From: DATCLS01 sp035296625 | Lineage (GTDB): Bacteria > Actinomycetota > Acidimicrobiia > Acidimicrobiales > VFJN01 | DNA: 36,896 bases | Assembly (NCBI GenBank): GCA_035296625.1 | Contig: DATHAO010000037.1 | Span: 1-36,896 of the forward strand | Direction of reading: 5' to 3' | Shown: piece by piece, positions 29,511 to 36,896 of the stretch | How positions within the stretch are numbered: position 1 is the stretch's first letter | Layout of the letters: each line of letters begins with the position of its first letter | The notes under the pieces: model-generated | Seen by the model: only the letters and a program-made list of their open reading frames with translations | Told to the model about the DNA's origin: nothing | Databases searched by the model: none | Position numbers and translations under genes: made by a program

Positions 29511-30281
29511 ATGGCGGAGCGACCCAAGCGTCAGCCGCGCAAGATCCCCGAAGCCACGGTCGCCCGGCTGCCGCTCTACCTCCGCAGCCTGGTCGAGGTG
29601 ACAGACGCCGGCACACCGACGATCTCGTCCGAGCGGCTCGCCGAGCTCTCCGGCGTGAACGCCGCCAAGGTCCGCAAGGACCTCAGCTACCTGGGCAGCT
29701 ATGGCACCCGCGGCGTGGGCTACGACGTCGAGTACCTGCTGTTTCAGATGAGCCGGGAGCTGGGGCTGACCCATGACTGGCCGGTCGTCATCGTGGGGCT
29801 CGGCAACCTGGGCCACGCGCTCGCCAACTACGGCGGGTTCCGGGAACGGGGCTTCCCCGTGGCCGCGCTCGTGGACGCCGACCCCCGCGTGGTCGGAACG
29901 GAGATCAGCGGCCTGACCGTGCGCCACATCGACGAGCTGCCCGCCATCGCCTCCGAGCAACCGATCGCCATCGGCATCGTCGCCACGCCGGCGGCCGCCG
30001 CCCAGGACGTGGCGGACCGGCTGATCGAGGCCGGGGTGACATCGATCCTGAACTTCGCCCCCACGATCCTGGCCGTGCCCGAGGCCGTGTCGCTGCGCAA
30101 GGTCGACCTGGCGGTCGAGCTGCAGATCCTCAGCTTCTACCAGCAGCGCCGCCGGGCCGGCGCCGAAGCCGGCGCCCACGGGGCGGCCCCGGTCCGCGCC
30201 CCCGCCGCCCCGGGCAACGGCGCGGCCGGCGACGGTCCCGCCAGCGGTCTGCCGCCGGCAGCGGCCCCGCCCGTGGTTTGA
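29511..30281 (+). CDS. rex: redox-sensing transcriptional repressor Rex
   Basis: A 256-residue dimeric repressor that binds DNA when the NADH/NAD+ ratio is low. The N-terminal winged helix (about residues 10-80) contains IPEATVARLPLYLRSLVEV and SSERLAELSGVNAAKVRKDLSYLGSYGTRGVGYDVEYL. The Rossmann domain binds NADH through VVIVGLGNLGHALANYGGF, and the C-terminal domain-swap helix is VDLAVELQILSFYQQRR. A 45-residue Ala/Pro/Gly tail is an extra. Rex, the next dehydrogenase and hemA-hemC-hemD form an operon comparable with the rex-hemACD operon of Streptomyces coelicolor. The gene is preceded by a Rex-like site. Confidence 0.95.
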   Translation: MAERPKRQPRKIPEATVARLPLYLRSLVEVTDAGTPTISSERLAELSGVNAAKVRKDLSYLGSYGTRGVGYDVEYLLFQMSRELGLTHDWPVVIVGLGNLGHALANYGGFRERGFPVAALVDADPRVVGTEISGLTVRHIDELPAIASEQPIAIGIVATPAAAAQDVADRLIEAGVTSILNFAPTILAVPEAVSLRKVDLAVELQILSFYQQRRRAGAEAGAHGAAPVRAPAAPGNGAAGDGPASGLPPAAAPPVV

Positions 30282-30290
30282 GGCCGGCCG

Positions 30291-30923
30291 GTGCCCGTCG
30301 ACCAGCCGCTCTACCCGGTGAACCTGCTGCTGGCGGGGCGCCCCGTGCTCGTCGTCGGCGGAGGGCGCGTCGCGGCCCAGAAGGTGCGTGGGCTGGTGGC
30401 CGCCGGTGCAGTGGTGACCGTGGTCGCGCCGGAGGTCGACGCCGCCGTCGAGGAGCAGGACGTGACCGTCGAGCGCCGCCGCTACCGGCGTGGCGAGGCG
30501 GCCGGCTACCGGCTCGTGACCGCCGCCACCGGAAACCCCGCCGTCAACCAGCAGGTGTACGACGACGGCGAGGCGGCCGGCGTGTTCGTCAACAGCGCCG
30601 ACGACCCCGAGCGCTGCAGCGTGACCCTGCCGGCCCGCGTCCAGCGGGGCCGTCTGGTGGTCACCGTGTCGACCGGCGGGCACAGCCCGGCGGTCGCCGC
30701 CTGGCTCCGCGATCGCCTAGCCGCCGAGCTCGGACCGGAATACGACACGCTCGTCGGGCTGTTGTCCGACGAGCGCGACCTGGTCCGCGAGAGGGGCCTG
30801 AGCACCGAGGGCCTCGACTGGCGGGCCGCCCTCGATTCGGGGATCCTGGACTTGATCAGAGCCGGAAGGCTCGAAGATGCCAAGGAGCGCTTGCGCGCGT
30901 GTCTGTCGTCGTCATCGGACTGA
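30291..30923 (+). CDS. precorrin-2 dehydrogenase / sirohydrochlorin ferrochelatase domain (CysG-N, Met8p-like)
   Basis: A 210-residue enzyme that oxidises precorrin-2 to sirohydrochlorin with NAD+, and in some members inserts iron to make siroheme. The NAD-binding motif is VLVVGGGRVAAQKVRGLVAAGA; FVNSADDPERCSVTLPARVQRGRLVVTVSTGGHSPAVAAWLRDRL is the family signature. The methyltransferase half of CysG is absent here but lies two genes downstream, fused to HemD, so the operon can make both heme and siroheme branches. The GTG is nine bases after the rex stop, and hemA starts 25 bases before this gene ends. Confidence 0.9.
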   Translation: MPVDQPLYPVNLLLAGRPVLVVGGGRVAAQKVRGLVAAGAVVTVVAPEVDAAVEEQDVTVERRRYRRGEAAGYRLVTAATGNPAVNQQVYDDGEAAGVFVNSADDPERCSVTLPARVQRGRLVVTVSTGGHSPAVAAWLRDRLAAELGPEYDTLVGLLSDERDLVRERGLSTEGLDWRAALDSGILDLIRAGRLEDAKERLRACLSSSSD

Positions 30924-32164
30924 ACCACAGGACGGCCCCCCTCGACCTGCTCGAGCGCATGGCCGTGAGCGAGGGGTCGTTGCCGAAGGCCCTCCAGGGG
31001 CTGTGCGACCGCGAGCACATCTCCGAGGCGATGGTTCTCTCGACGTGCAACCGCACCGAGGTCTACGCGGTCGCCGAGCGGTTCCACGGGGCCTACAGCG
31101 ACATCCGTGTCTTCCTCTCCGAGATGTCCTTCCTGCCGCCCGAGGCGTTCTCCGACCACCTCTACGTGCACTACGACTCGGCCGCCGCCGCCCACCTGCT
31201 AGCGGTCACCGCGGGGCTCGACTCGGCGGTGCTCGGTGAGAGCGAGATCCAGGGGCAGGTTCGTGTGGCCTGGGAGCGGGCTCGGCACGAGGGGGCGACC
31301 GGCCCGGTCCTGAACCTGCTGGTGCGCCACGCCCTCGAGGCCGGCAAGCGGGCCCGCACCGAGACCGGCATCGGCCGCAACATCGCCTCGGTGTCGCAGG
31401 CCGCGGTCGCGATGGCCGGCGAGCGGCTCGGCGGCGTCGCCGGGCGGACCGTGCTCGTCGTCGGCGCCGGCGAGATGGGCGAGGGCATGGCCGTCGCCCT
31501 GGCCGGAGCCGGCGTGGCCGAGGTCCGGGTGGCCAACCGCACGCGCTCGCGGGCCGACGCCTTGGCCGAGCGCGTGGGCGGCCGGGCCGTGGCGCTCACC
31601 GAGCTGGGCGTCCAGCTCACCGAGGTCGATCTGCTGCTCACCTCCACCGGCGCCCGGTCGCTCTTGCTCGAGCACGCCGACATGGCGCCCGTGATGGCCG
31701 CCCGGCCCGACCGCCCGATGCTCGTCGTCGACATCGCCGTGCCGCGCGACGTCGATGCCGCCGTGGGCGAGATCGACGGCGTCACCCTGCTCGACATGGA
31801 CGACCTGCGAGCCTTCACCGCCGTCGGGCTCGCGGAGCGGCGGCGCGAGGTGGCCAGCGTCGAGCACATCCTCAACGAGGAGCTCGAGCGCTACCTCGGG
31901 GCCACCTCCGCCCGCGAGATCGCGCCGATGATCGTGGCGCTGCGCGAGTCCGCCGAGAGTGTGCGGACCGCCGAGATCGAGCGCCTGCGCCACCGCGTCG
32001 GCCCGCTCGACGAGCGCGAGTCCGCCCTGGTCGACGCCGTGACCAGGGGCTTCATGGCCAAGCTGCTGCACCGGCCCAGCGTCGTGCTGAAGGATGCCGC
32101 CGGCAGCCCCCGTGGCGACCGCCTCGTGGCCGCCCTGCGCGAGCTGTTCGAGATCGAGGCGTGA
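30899..32164 (+). CDS. hemA: glutamyl-tRNA reductase
   Basis: A 421-residue NADPH enzyme that reduces glutamyl-tRNA to glutamate-1-semialdehyde, the entry step of C5-pathway tetrapyrrole synthesis. It opens VSVVVIGLNHRTAPLDLLERMAV; the catalytic cysteine is in LSTCNRTEVYAV. GLDSAVLGESEIQGQVR, the NADPH loop VLVVGAGEMGEGMAVALA, VANRTRSRADALAERVGG and the C-terminal dimerisation helices match the family. The GTG start lies inside the preceding gene (25-base overlap). HemL and HemB are not in the window. Confidence 0.95.
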   Translation: MSVVVIGLNHRTAPLDLLERMAVSEGSLPKALQGLCDREHISEAMVLSTCNRTEVYAVAERFHGAYSDIRVFLSEMSFLPPEAFSDHLYVHYDSAAAAHLLAVTAGLDSAVLGESEIQGQVRVAWERARHEGATGPVLNLLVRHALEAGKRARTETGIGRNIASVSQAAVAMAGERLGGVAGRTVLVVGAGEMGEGMAVALAGAGVAEVRVANRTRSRADALAERVGGRAVALTELGVQLTEVDLLLTSTGARSLLLEHADMAPVMAARPDRPMLVVDIAVPRDVDAAVGEIDGVTLLDMDDLRAFTAVGLAERRREVASVEHILNEELERYLGATSAREIAPMIVALRESAESVRTAEIERLRHRVGPLDERESALVDAVTRGFMAKLLHRPSVVLKDAAGSPRGDRLVAALRELFEIEA

Positions 32165-32213
32165 TGGCCGTCGCGCTCGTCTCGCTCGCCCCCGCCGCCG
32201 GGGGAGGCTGACC

Positions 32214-33110
32214 GTGCGGCTCCGGGTCGCGACCCGGGGCTCGGCCCTCGCCCTGTGGCAGGCCGAGCGCGTGGTCGCCCTGCTGCAGAACGCCGAGCCC
32301 GGGCTCGACGCCGAGATCGTCCGCGTCGACACGAAGGGCGACCGCCGCCTCGACGTGCCCATCTGGGAGCTGGGGGGCAAGGGCGTGTTCGCCAAGGAGG
32401 TCCAGGCCGCCGTCCTCGACGGCCGGGCCGACGTGGCGGTCCACTCTGCCAAGGACCTCCCCTCGACCACCCCATCCGGGCTCGTGATCGGCGCCACGCC
32501 CGAGCGCGGCGACGTGCGCGACGCCCTCGTGGGCACCACGCTCGACGGCCTGCCCGAGGGTGCCACGGTCGCCACGGGGTCGCTGCGGCGCCGGGCCCAG
32601 CTCGCCCACGTGCGCCCCGACCTGCGCTTCGAGGGCCTACGGGGCAACATGGCGACCCGCCTGGCGCGGGCCGCGGACGTCGACGCCATCGTCGTGGCGG
32701 CCACGGCGTTCGACCGGCTCGGGCTGTCCGGGCACATCACCGAGCGGCTCGATCCCGAGGTCATGCTGCCCCAGGTGGCCCAGGGCGCCCTGGCGGTCGA
32801 GTGCCGCACCGGCGACGCCGACATCCGGGTGTTGCTCGACCGCGTCGAGCACGGGCCGACCCGCGGGGCGGTCGACGCCGAGCGGGGGTTCCTCGCCGAG
32901 CTCGGCGGCGACTGCTCGCTGCCGGCCGCGGCCTACGCCACCTCGGCCGGGTCCACGCTCCGCATCCGTGGCCTGCTCGCCGCCCCCGACGGTTCGCTGC
33001 TCGTGCGCCACGAGGTGTGCGGGCCGGTGGCCAGCGGACCGGCCCTCGGCCGCCAGCTGGCCCGTCACCTGCTCGACGAGCAGGGCGGGGCCAAGCTGCT
33101 CGGCCGGTGA
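32214..33110 (+). CDS. hemC: porphobilinogen deaminase (hydroxymethylbilane synthase)
   Basis: A 298-residue enzyme that joins four porphobilinogens into hydroxymethylbilane. Typical motifs are LRVATRGSALALWQAERV, VDTKGDRRLDVPIWELGGKGVFAKEVQAAV, ADVAVHSAKDLPS, GSLRRRAQLAHVRPDLRFEGLRGN and LPQVAQGALAVECR. The dipyrromethane cofactor cysteine is in LGGDCSLPAAAYA. GGGGAGG (32201-32207) is seven bases before the GTG. Between hemA and hemC lies a 15-codon frame (32164-32211) that starts in the hemA stop (TGATG) and ends just before hemC; it is probably only a coupling spacer. Confidence 0.95.
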   Translation: MRLRVATRGSALALWQAERVVALLQNAEPGLDAEIVRVDTKGDRRLDVPIWELGGKGVFAKEVQAAVLDGRADVAVHSAKDLPSTTPSGLVIGATPERGDVRDALVGTTLDGLPEGATVATGSLRRRAQLAHVRPDLRFEGLRGNMATRLARAADVDAIVVAATAFDRLGLSGHITERLDPEVMLPQVAQGALAVECRTGDADIRVLLDRVEHGPTRGAVDAERGFLAELGGDCSLPAAAYATSAGSTLRIRGLLAAPDGSLLVRHEVCGPVASGPALGRQLARHLLDEQGGAKLLGR

Positions 33111-34696
33111 CCGTCCACCTGGTCGGCGCCGGTCCGGGTGATCCCGGGCTTCTGACCGTGCGGGCGCACGAGCTGCTGGGGCGGGCCGACGTGGTCGTCT
33201 ACGACCGCCTGTCGCAGGAGTCGCTGCTCGATCTGGCGCCGCCGGGTGCCGAGCGCATCGACGTGGGCAAGGCGCCCGGCCAGGTGCGCATGGGCCAGGA
33301 CGACATCAACGCCCTGCTCGTCGAGCGGGGCAAGTCCGCTGCCACCGTGGTGCGCCTCAAGGGCGGCGACCCGTTCGTGTTCGCCCGGGGCGGCGAGGAG
33401 GCCGCGGCGCTCGCCGCAGCGGGCGTGTCCTTCGAGGTCGTGCCGGGCATAACCTCGGCGATCGCCGTGCCCGCTTACGCGGGCATCCCGGTCACGCTGC
33501 GCCACTCGTCGACGAGCGTGACGATCGTGACCGGCCACGAGGAGCCGGGCGCCGGCGACGAGGGCACGGTGGACTGGGAGGCCGTGGCGCGGGTCGGCGG
33601 CACCATCGTGGTCCTCATGGGCGTGGCGCGCATCGGGCGCATCGCGGAGGCCCTCATGGCCGGGGGCCGGCCGGCGTCCACGCCCGTGGCCGCCGTTCGC
33701 TGGGGGACCCGCCCCGAGCAGACCACCGTGCGGGCTACGCTGGGCACGATCGCGGCGCATGAGCTCGGCACCCCGTCGGTCATCGTCGTCGGCGAGGTGG
33801 CCGGTCACGATCTGGCGTGGTACGAGAACCGGCCGCTGTTCGGCCGCCGGGTGGTCGTGACCCGGGCCCGCGAGCAGGCCGGCGAGCTGGTCGACCGGCT
33901 GGCGGCGCTCGGCGCGGCGACGGTCGAGGTGCCGGCGATCGCCGTGCACGAGCCTGCGGACGGGGGAGCGGCCCTGGCGGCCGCGGTCGACCGCCTGGCC
34001 ACCTACGACTGGGTGGTGGTGACCTCGCCGAACGGCGCCCACCGCCTGGTCGCCGCCGTGCGGGAGGCGGGACGTGACGCCCGGGCGTTCGGGGGTGTGC
34101 GGCTGGCGGCCATCGGTCCCGGCACGGCCGAGGCCCTCGCGGCCCGCAACCTGGTGGCGGATCTGGTGCCGCCCCGGTTCGTGGCCGAGTCGCTGGTCGA
34201 GGCGTTCCCGGCGGCCGCGACGCCTGCCGGGGCGGCCCAGGGCCCCTCACCGGGGGCGGCGGACCAGCCGCCGCGCGAGCCGGGGCCGCCCGGCGCCGAC
34301 GGCTGGCCCCAGGGCCGGGGGCGCGTCCTGCTGGCCCGGGCCGCCGTGGCCCGCGACGTGCTGCCCGAGGGCCTGCGGGCCAAGGGGTGGCACGTCGACG
34401 TGGTCGAGGCGTATCGCACCGAGCCGGTCCCGCTCGACGAGGCCCGGGCCCGTGCCGTCGCGGAGGCCGAGATCGTCACGTTCACCTCGTCGTCGACCGT
34501 CACGAACCTCCTGGCGACCCTCGGCGGCCGCCCGGTGCCGCCCGTGGTGGCCGCAATCGGGCCCGTCACCGCCGCGACGGCCCGCGAGCACGGCCTGGAC
34601 GTCGCGGTCGAGGCCGACGTGCACACGATGGACGGGCTGGTCGAGGCTCTGGTGGCCTGGGCCGTCGATCACCTGCCCGGCCGGGACCGCACGTGA
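33107..34696 (+). CDS. fused uroporphyrinogen-III C-methyltransferase / uroporphyrinogen-III synthase (CobA-HemD)
   Basis: A 529-residue two-domain enzyme. Residues 1-240 are SUMT, which methylates uroporphyrinogen III to precorrin-2: VHLVGAGPGDPGLLTVRAHELL, RLKGGDPFVFARGGEEA and VPGITSAIAVPAYAGIPVTLR. Residues 245-529 are uroporphyrinogen-III synthase: RVVVTRAREQAGELVDRLAALGA, DWVVVTSPNGAHRL and TFTSSSTVTNLL. The fusion is common in actinobacteria. Unusual here is a Pro/Gly/Ala-rich insert at about 369-405 between the two HemD lobes (AATPAGAAQGPSPGAADQPP onward). The GTG overlaps the hemC stop as GTGA. It supplies substrate to the dehydrogenase encoded two genes upstream. Confidence 0.93.
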   Translation: MTVHLVGAGPGDPGLLTVRAHELLGRADVVVYDRLSQESLLDLAPPGAERIDVGKAPGQVRMGQDDINALLVERGKSAATVVRLKGGDPFVFARGGEEAAALAAAGVSFEVVPGITSAIAVPAYAGIPVTLRHSSTSVTIVTGHEEPGAGDEGTVDWEAVARVGGTIVVLMGVARIGRIAEALMAGGRPASTPVAAVRWGTRPEQTTVRATLGTIAAHELGTPSVIVVGEVAGHDLAWYENRPLFGRRVVVTRAREQAGELVDRLAALGAATVEVPAIAVHEPADGGAALAAAVDRLATYDWVVVTSPNGAHRLVAAVREAGRDARAFGGVRLAAIGPGTAEALAARNLVADLVPPRFVAESLVEAFPAAATPAGAAQGPSPGAADQPPREPGPPGADGWPQGRGRVLLARAAVARDVLPEGLRAKGWHVDVVEAYRTEPVPLDEARARAVAEAEIVTFTSSSTVTNLLATLGGRPVPPVVAAIGPVTAATAREHGLDVAVEADVHTMDGLVEALVAWAVDHLPGRDRT

Positions 34697-35013
34697 CGCC
34701 GGCGGCGCTCGTCTTCGACTTCGCCGGGCCGATCCTCGACACGGAACCTCGGAGTTCCACTCGTGACCGCAGCATTCGCCGGCACGGCCTCGAGCTCGAC
34801 CGGGTCGCCTCGGCGTCGACCCGGCGGCGTGCGTGGCGTTCGAGGACTCGCCGCACGGCGCCAGCGCCGCCCGGGCCGCCGGGATGGCCGTCCTGGCGGT
34901 CCGCGGACCGATGACGGAGGGCCTCGATTTCGGGGGCCGCCGACCGGCTGGCGGCCTCGCTGGCGGAGGTCGACGTCACCGACCTCGGTGCGCTCGTCCG
35001 CGCCCGGATGTGA
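34693..35013 (+). pseudogene. decayed HAD-superfamily hydrolase (beta-phosphoglucomutase-like)
   Basis: Remnant of a HAD subfamily IA gene whose GTG overlaps the cobA-hemD stop. The start VTPAALVFDFAGPILDTEP matches the family opening F-D-F-D-G-x-I-x-D-T-E, but the second Asp of the DxD pair is Ala. Next, EFHS is readable only in another frame, then RSIRRHGLELDR is back in the first. The central part, including the Lys/Ser motifs, is missing. The tail DPAACVAFEDSPHGASAARAAGMAVLAVRGPMTEGLDF is readable, but the natural end AADRLAASLAEVDVTDLGAL to TGA needs another shift near 34940. Several frameshifts, one large deletion and a lost catalytic residue indicate true decay rather than one sequencing error. 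Confidence 0.8.
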
Positions 35014-35025
35014 ACCACTAACTCA

Positions 35026-35040
35026 TTGAACCTTGTTCAA
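35026..35040. promoter_or_regulatory. candidate operator dyad upstream of the Liv operon
   Basis: TTGAAC (35026-35031), spacer CTT, GTTCAA (35035-35040): a perfect six-base inverted repeat in an AT-rich patch between the pseudogene and livG. A second dyad TCGACT-N5-AGTCGA and a TATGAC box lie at about 35084-35107. The region 35014-35175 must contain the Liv promoter. Confidence 0.4.
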
Positions 35041-35175
35041 AGCGGGTGTGGCCAGGGCCTTCGCGACGTGAACGCTCGCGCTTCGACTGCAAGAGTCGAG
35101 GATATGACACGGCCAGAACCCGGTGTGGTTGACTGACGGCGTTCCGGTGACCTGGCGGTCAAGGAAGGGGGTTCC

Positions 35176-35937
35176 GTGCCGCTGCTGTCCGTGAACGAGG
35201 TCGGCGTTCGCTTCGGCGGGGTCGTCGCACTCGACGGCCTGACGTTCGACGTCGAGGCGGGGCGCATCTGCGCCCTGATCGGTCCCAACGGCGCAGGGAA
35301 GACCACGTTGTTCAACGTGCTGAGCCGGCTCTACGAGCCGACCACCGGGCGGGTGACCTTCGACGGGCACGACCTGCTCGACACGCCCGCCCACCGCATC
35401 GCCCGCGTGGGCCTGGCCCGCACGTTCCAGAACGTGGCGCTGTTCCCGGCGCTCACCGTGCTCGACAACGTCGTCGCGGGCGCGCACGCCCTCGGTCACA
35501 TCGGCTTCGCCCGGGCGCTGTTCCGCATCGGCGTGGCCAAGGAGGAGCGGGCCCTGCGGCGCCGCTGCCTTGACCTGCTGGCCCGCCTCGGCCTGGCCGA
35601 CCTGGCCCACCGGCCGGTGGCCGGCCTGCCGTTCGGCACGCTCAAGCGCATCGAGCTCGCGCGCTCTCTGGCCGCCGAGCCCCGCTTTCTCATGCTCGAC
35701 GAGCCGGCCAACGGCCTCACGCACGGCGAGGTCGACGAGCTGGGCGAGACCATCCGGGCCATCCGAGACCAGTTCGACTTGACAGTTCTGCTCGTCGAGC
35801 ACCACATGGCCATGGTCATGGCCATCTCCGACCACATCGTCGTGCTGGACTTCGGCCGCAAGATCGCCGAGGGCGGGCCCGCCGAGGTGCGCAACGACCC
35901 CGCCGTCATCGAGGCCTACCTGGGAGCGCCCGCGTGA
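35176..35937 (+). CDS. livG: branched-chain amino acid ABC transporter, ATP-binding protein LivG
   Basis: A 253-residue ATPase of the HAAT family. Motifs are the opening NEVGVRFGGVVALDGLTFDVEAG, Walker A GPNGAGKTTLFNVLSR, FQNVALFPALTVLDNVVAG, a variant ABC signature LPFGTLKRIELARSL, and Walker B FLMLDEPANGL. The switch histidine is in LLVEHHMAMVMAISDHIVVLDFG, the LivG hallmark. AAGGAAGGGGG is close before the GTG. It is the first gene of an operon with livF and livH. In Acidimicrobiia-like genomes such systems often carry substrates other than leucine, so the ligand is uncertain. Confidence 0.92.
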   Translation: MPLLSVNEVGVRFGGVVALDGLTFDVEAGRICALIGPNGAGKTTLFNVLSRLYEPTTGRVTFDGHDLLDTPAHRIARVGLARTFQNVALFPALTVLDNVVAGAHALGHIGFARALFRIGVAKEERALRRRCLDLLARLGLADLAHRPVAGLPFGTLKRIELARSLAAEPRFLMLDEPANGLTHGEVDELGETIRAIRDQFDLTVLLVEHHMAMVMAISDHIVVLDFGRKIAEGGPAEVRNDPAVIEAYLGAPA

Positions 35938-36641
35938 GCCTGCTCGAGCTGACCGACGTCGAGGGCGGCTACGGCCCCGTGCAGGTGTTGCACGGCATCG
36001 ACCTGCGGGTCGAGGAGGGCGCGGTCGTCGTGGTGCTCGGCGCGAACGGCGCCGGCAAGACCACCACCCTGCGGGCGATCAGCGGCCTGATCTCCACAAG
36101 GGGGTCGATCACCCTCGACGGGCGGTCGATCCGGGGGCTGGCGCCGCAGGCCATCTCGCGCCTCGGCATCGCCCACGTCCCCCAGGGCCGTGGCACGTTC
36201 ACCGAGCTCACGGCCGAGGACAACCTCAGGGTGGGCGCGATCGGCCGCCGAAACGGCGAGGTGCAGCGCGACCTCGACCGCTGGTACCAGGTGTTCCCCC
36301 GGCTCGGGGAGCGTCGCAACCAGGAGGCGGGGCTCATGAGCGGCGGCGAGCAGCAGATGCTGGCCCTGGCGCGGGCGATGATGGCCCGGCCCCGACTGCT
36401 GCTGCTCGACGAGCCCTCGCTCGGCCTCGCTCCTCTCGTCACGCGCGAGCTGTTCAGCCAGCTCGCCGAGCTCAACCGCCAGGAGGGACTGACCGTGCTG
36501 GTCGTCGAGCAGAACGCCAACCTCGCCCTCGACGTGGGCCACTGGGGCTACGTGCTCGAGGCCGGCAAGATCGCCGTCAGCGGCTCGGCGCACGAGCTGC
36601 GCGGCGACGAGGCCGTGCGCAAGGCGTACCTGGGGTTCTGA
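35934..36641 (+). CDS. livF: branched-chain amino acid ABC transporter, ATP-binding protein LivF
   Basis: A 235-residue ATPase partner of LivG. Walker A is LGANGAGKTTTLRAISGLI, then ISRLGIAHVPQGRGTFTELTAEDNL (the LivF Q-loop region), the signature MSGGEQQMLALARAMM, Walker B LLLLDEPSLGLAP and LVVEQNANLALDVGHWGYVLEAGKI. The length and motifs are standard. Its GTG overlaps the livG stop as GTGA, and its TGA overlaps the livH ATG by one base (TGATG). Confidence 0.93.
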   Translation: MSLLELTDVEGGYGPVQVLHGIDLRVEEGAVVVVLGANGAGKTTTLRAISGLISTRGSITLDGRSIRGLAPQAISRLGIAHVPQGRGTFTELTAEDNLRVGAIGRRNGEVQRDLDRWYQVFPRLGERRNQEAGLMSGGEQQMLALARAMMARPRLLLLDEPSLGLAPLVTRELFSQLAELNRQEGLTVLVVEQNANLALDVGHWGYVLEAGKIAVSGSAHELRGDEAVRKAYLGF

Positions 36642-36896
36642 TGCAGCTCTTCGTCGAACAGCTCCTCAACGGCATCGGCAACGGGGTCGTCTACGGCTCG
36701 GTGGCGCTGGCGCTCGTGTTGATCTTCCGCACCACCGGCGTACTCAACTTCGCCCAGGGCGAGATGGCCCTGGTCTCGACCTACATCAGCTGGAAGCTGA
36801 CCACGACCGGCATGCCGGTCGTGGGGTCGATCCTGCTGTCCATGGCGTTCGCGTTCGTGGGCGGTGCGCTGATCGAGCGGCTGCTGATCCGCCCGG
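36641..36896 (+). CDS. livH: branched-chain amino acid ABC transporter permease LivH, N-terminal part
   Basis: The first 85 codons are visible; the gene runs off the right edge. The sequence MQLFVEQLLNGIGNGVVYGSVALALVLIFRTTGVLNFAQGEMALVSTYISW shows the LivH opening: a first helix, then the conserved N-F-A-Q-G-E-x-A motif before the second helix. A further hydrophobic segment follows. It forms the membrane channel with LivM, which should lie downstream with the binding protein. Confidence 0.9.
   Translation, partial: MQLFVEQLLNGIGNGVVYGSVALALVLIFRTTGVLNFAQGEMALVSTYISWKLTTTGMPVVGSILLSMAFAFVGGALIERLLIRP

Noticed and set aside
32164..32211. 15-codon frame MAVALVSLAPAAGGG between hemA and hemC
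   Set aside because: Too short and low in complexity to claim as a gene. It is better seen as a coupling spacer (TGATG at one end, ribosome site inside).

Overview
This window is chromosomal DNA of a very high-GC actinobacterium. Third codon positions are almost always G or C, many genes start with GTG, and the gene content is actinobacterial: a WhiB-type iron-sulfur regulator, the mycothiol glycosyltransferase MshA, a rex-hemA-hemC-cobA/hemD cluster, a Rv0474-type regulator, a DUF2510 protein and a FadD19-like acyl-CoA ligase. The mixture points to class Acidimicrobiia rather than Mycobacteriales or Streptomycetales; that placement is inference. I see no phage, insertion sequence, integrase, CRISPR array or rRNA. 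One tRNA gene (Lys, anticodon TTT) is present.

Layout. 1-1001: the start of an ABC-2 export operon on the minus strand. 1108-5119: serS and an MMPL/RND transporter. 5161-8889: a four-gene betaine/choline-type (Opu/OsmU) ABC importer. 8928-11493: pdxH, then a convergent TlpA-CcdA thiol-redox pair. 11456-12760: a structured non-coding stretch, whiB, and a small cysteine-containing open reading frame with its own terminator. 12797-14417: orn and dut diverging, then a degenerate RsbW-like protein. 14532-17073: a cytosolic HtrA-like protease and an ATP-dependent DNA ligase, divergent from an HxlR regulator across a shared dyad. 17245-20646: a Gly/Tyr/Gln-rich DUF2510 membrane protein, a fadD gene behind a palindromic operator, and an orphan LPXTG protein. 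20904-25749: tRNA-Lys, a DksA-like zinc finger protein, a histidine phosphatase, moaD, a membrane protein with a CdsA-like remnant, an XRE regulator, mshA and a YbjN protein. 25767-29451: proC, an excisionase-type HTH protein, a SAM hydrolase, a 29-residue membrane peptide and an acyl-CoA ligase. 29470-35013: rex, precorrin-2 dehydrogenase, hemA, hemC, cobA-hemD and a decayed HAD hydrolase. 35026-36896: the start of a branched-chain amino acid (Liv) ABC operon, cut by the window end.

Themes. Redox and thiol control recurs (TlpA/CcdA, WhiB, MshA, Rex, HxlR), and Rex probably couples NADH status to tetrapyrrole synthesis. Lipid handling recurs too (two AMP-forming acyl ligases, MMPL, a CdsA-like remnant). 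About a dozen start codons have a TANNNT hexamer only 6-10 bases upstream. This suggests that leaderless mRNAs are the normal expression mode for many genes here, and it helped choose several starts.

The least explained pieces are the 68-residue unit upstream of whiB, the repeat-rich gap between whiB and tlpA, the 29-residue membrane peptide, and the SGER-repeat membrane protein next to moaD. None of them can be called a new system on sequence inspection alone.
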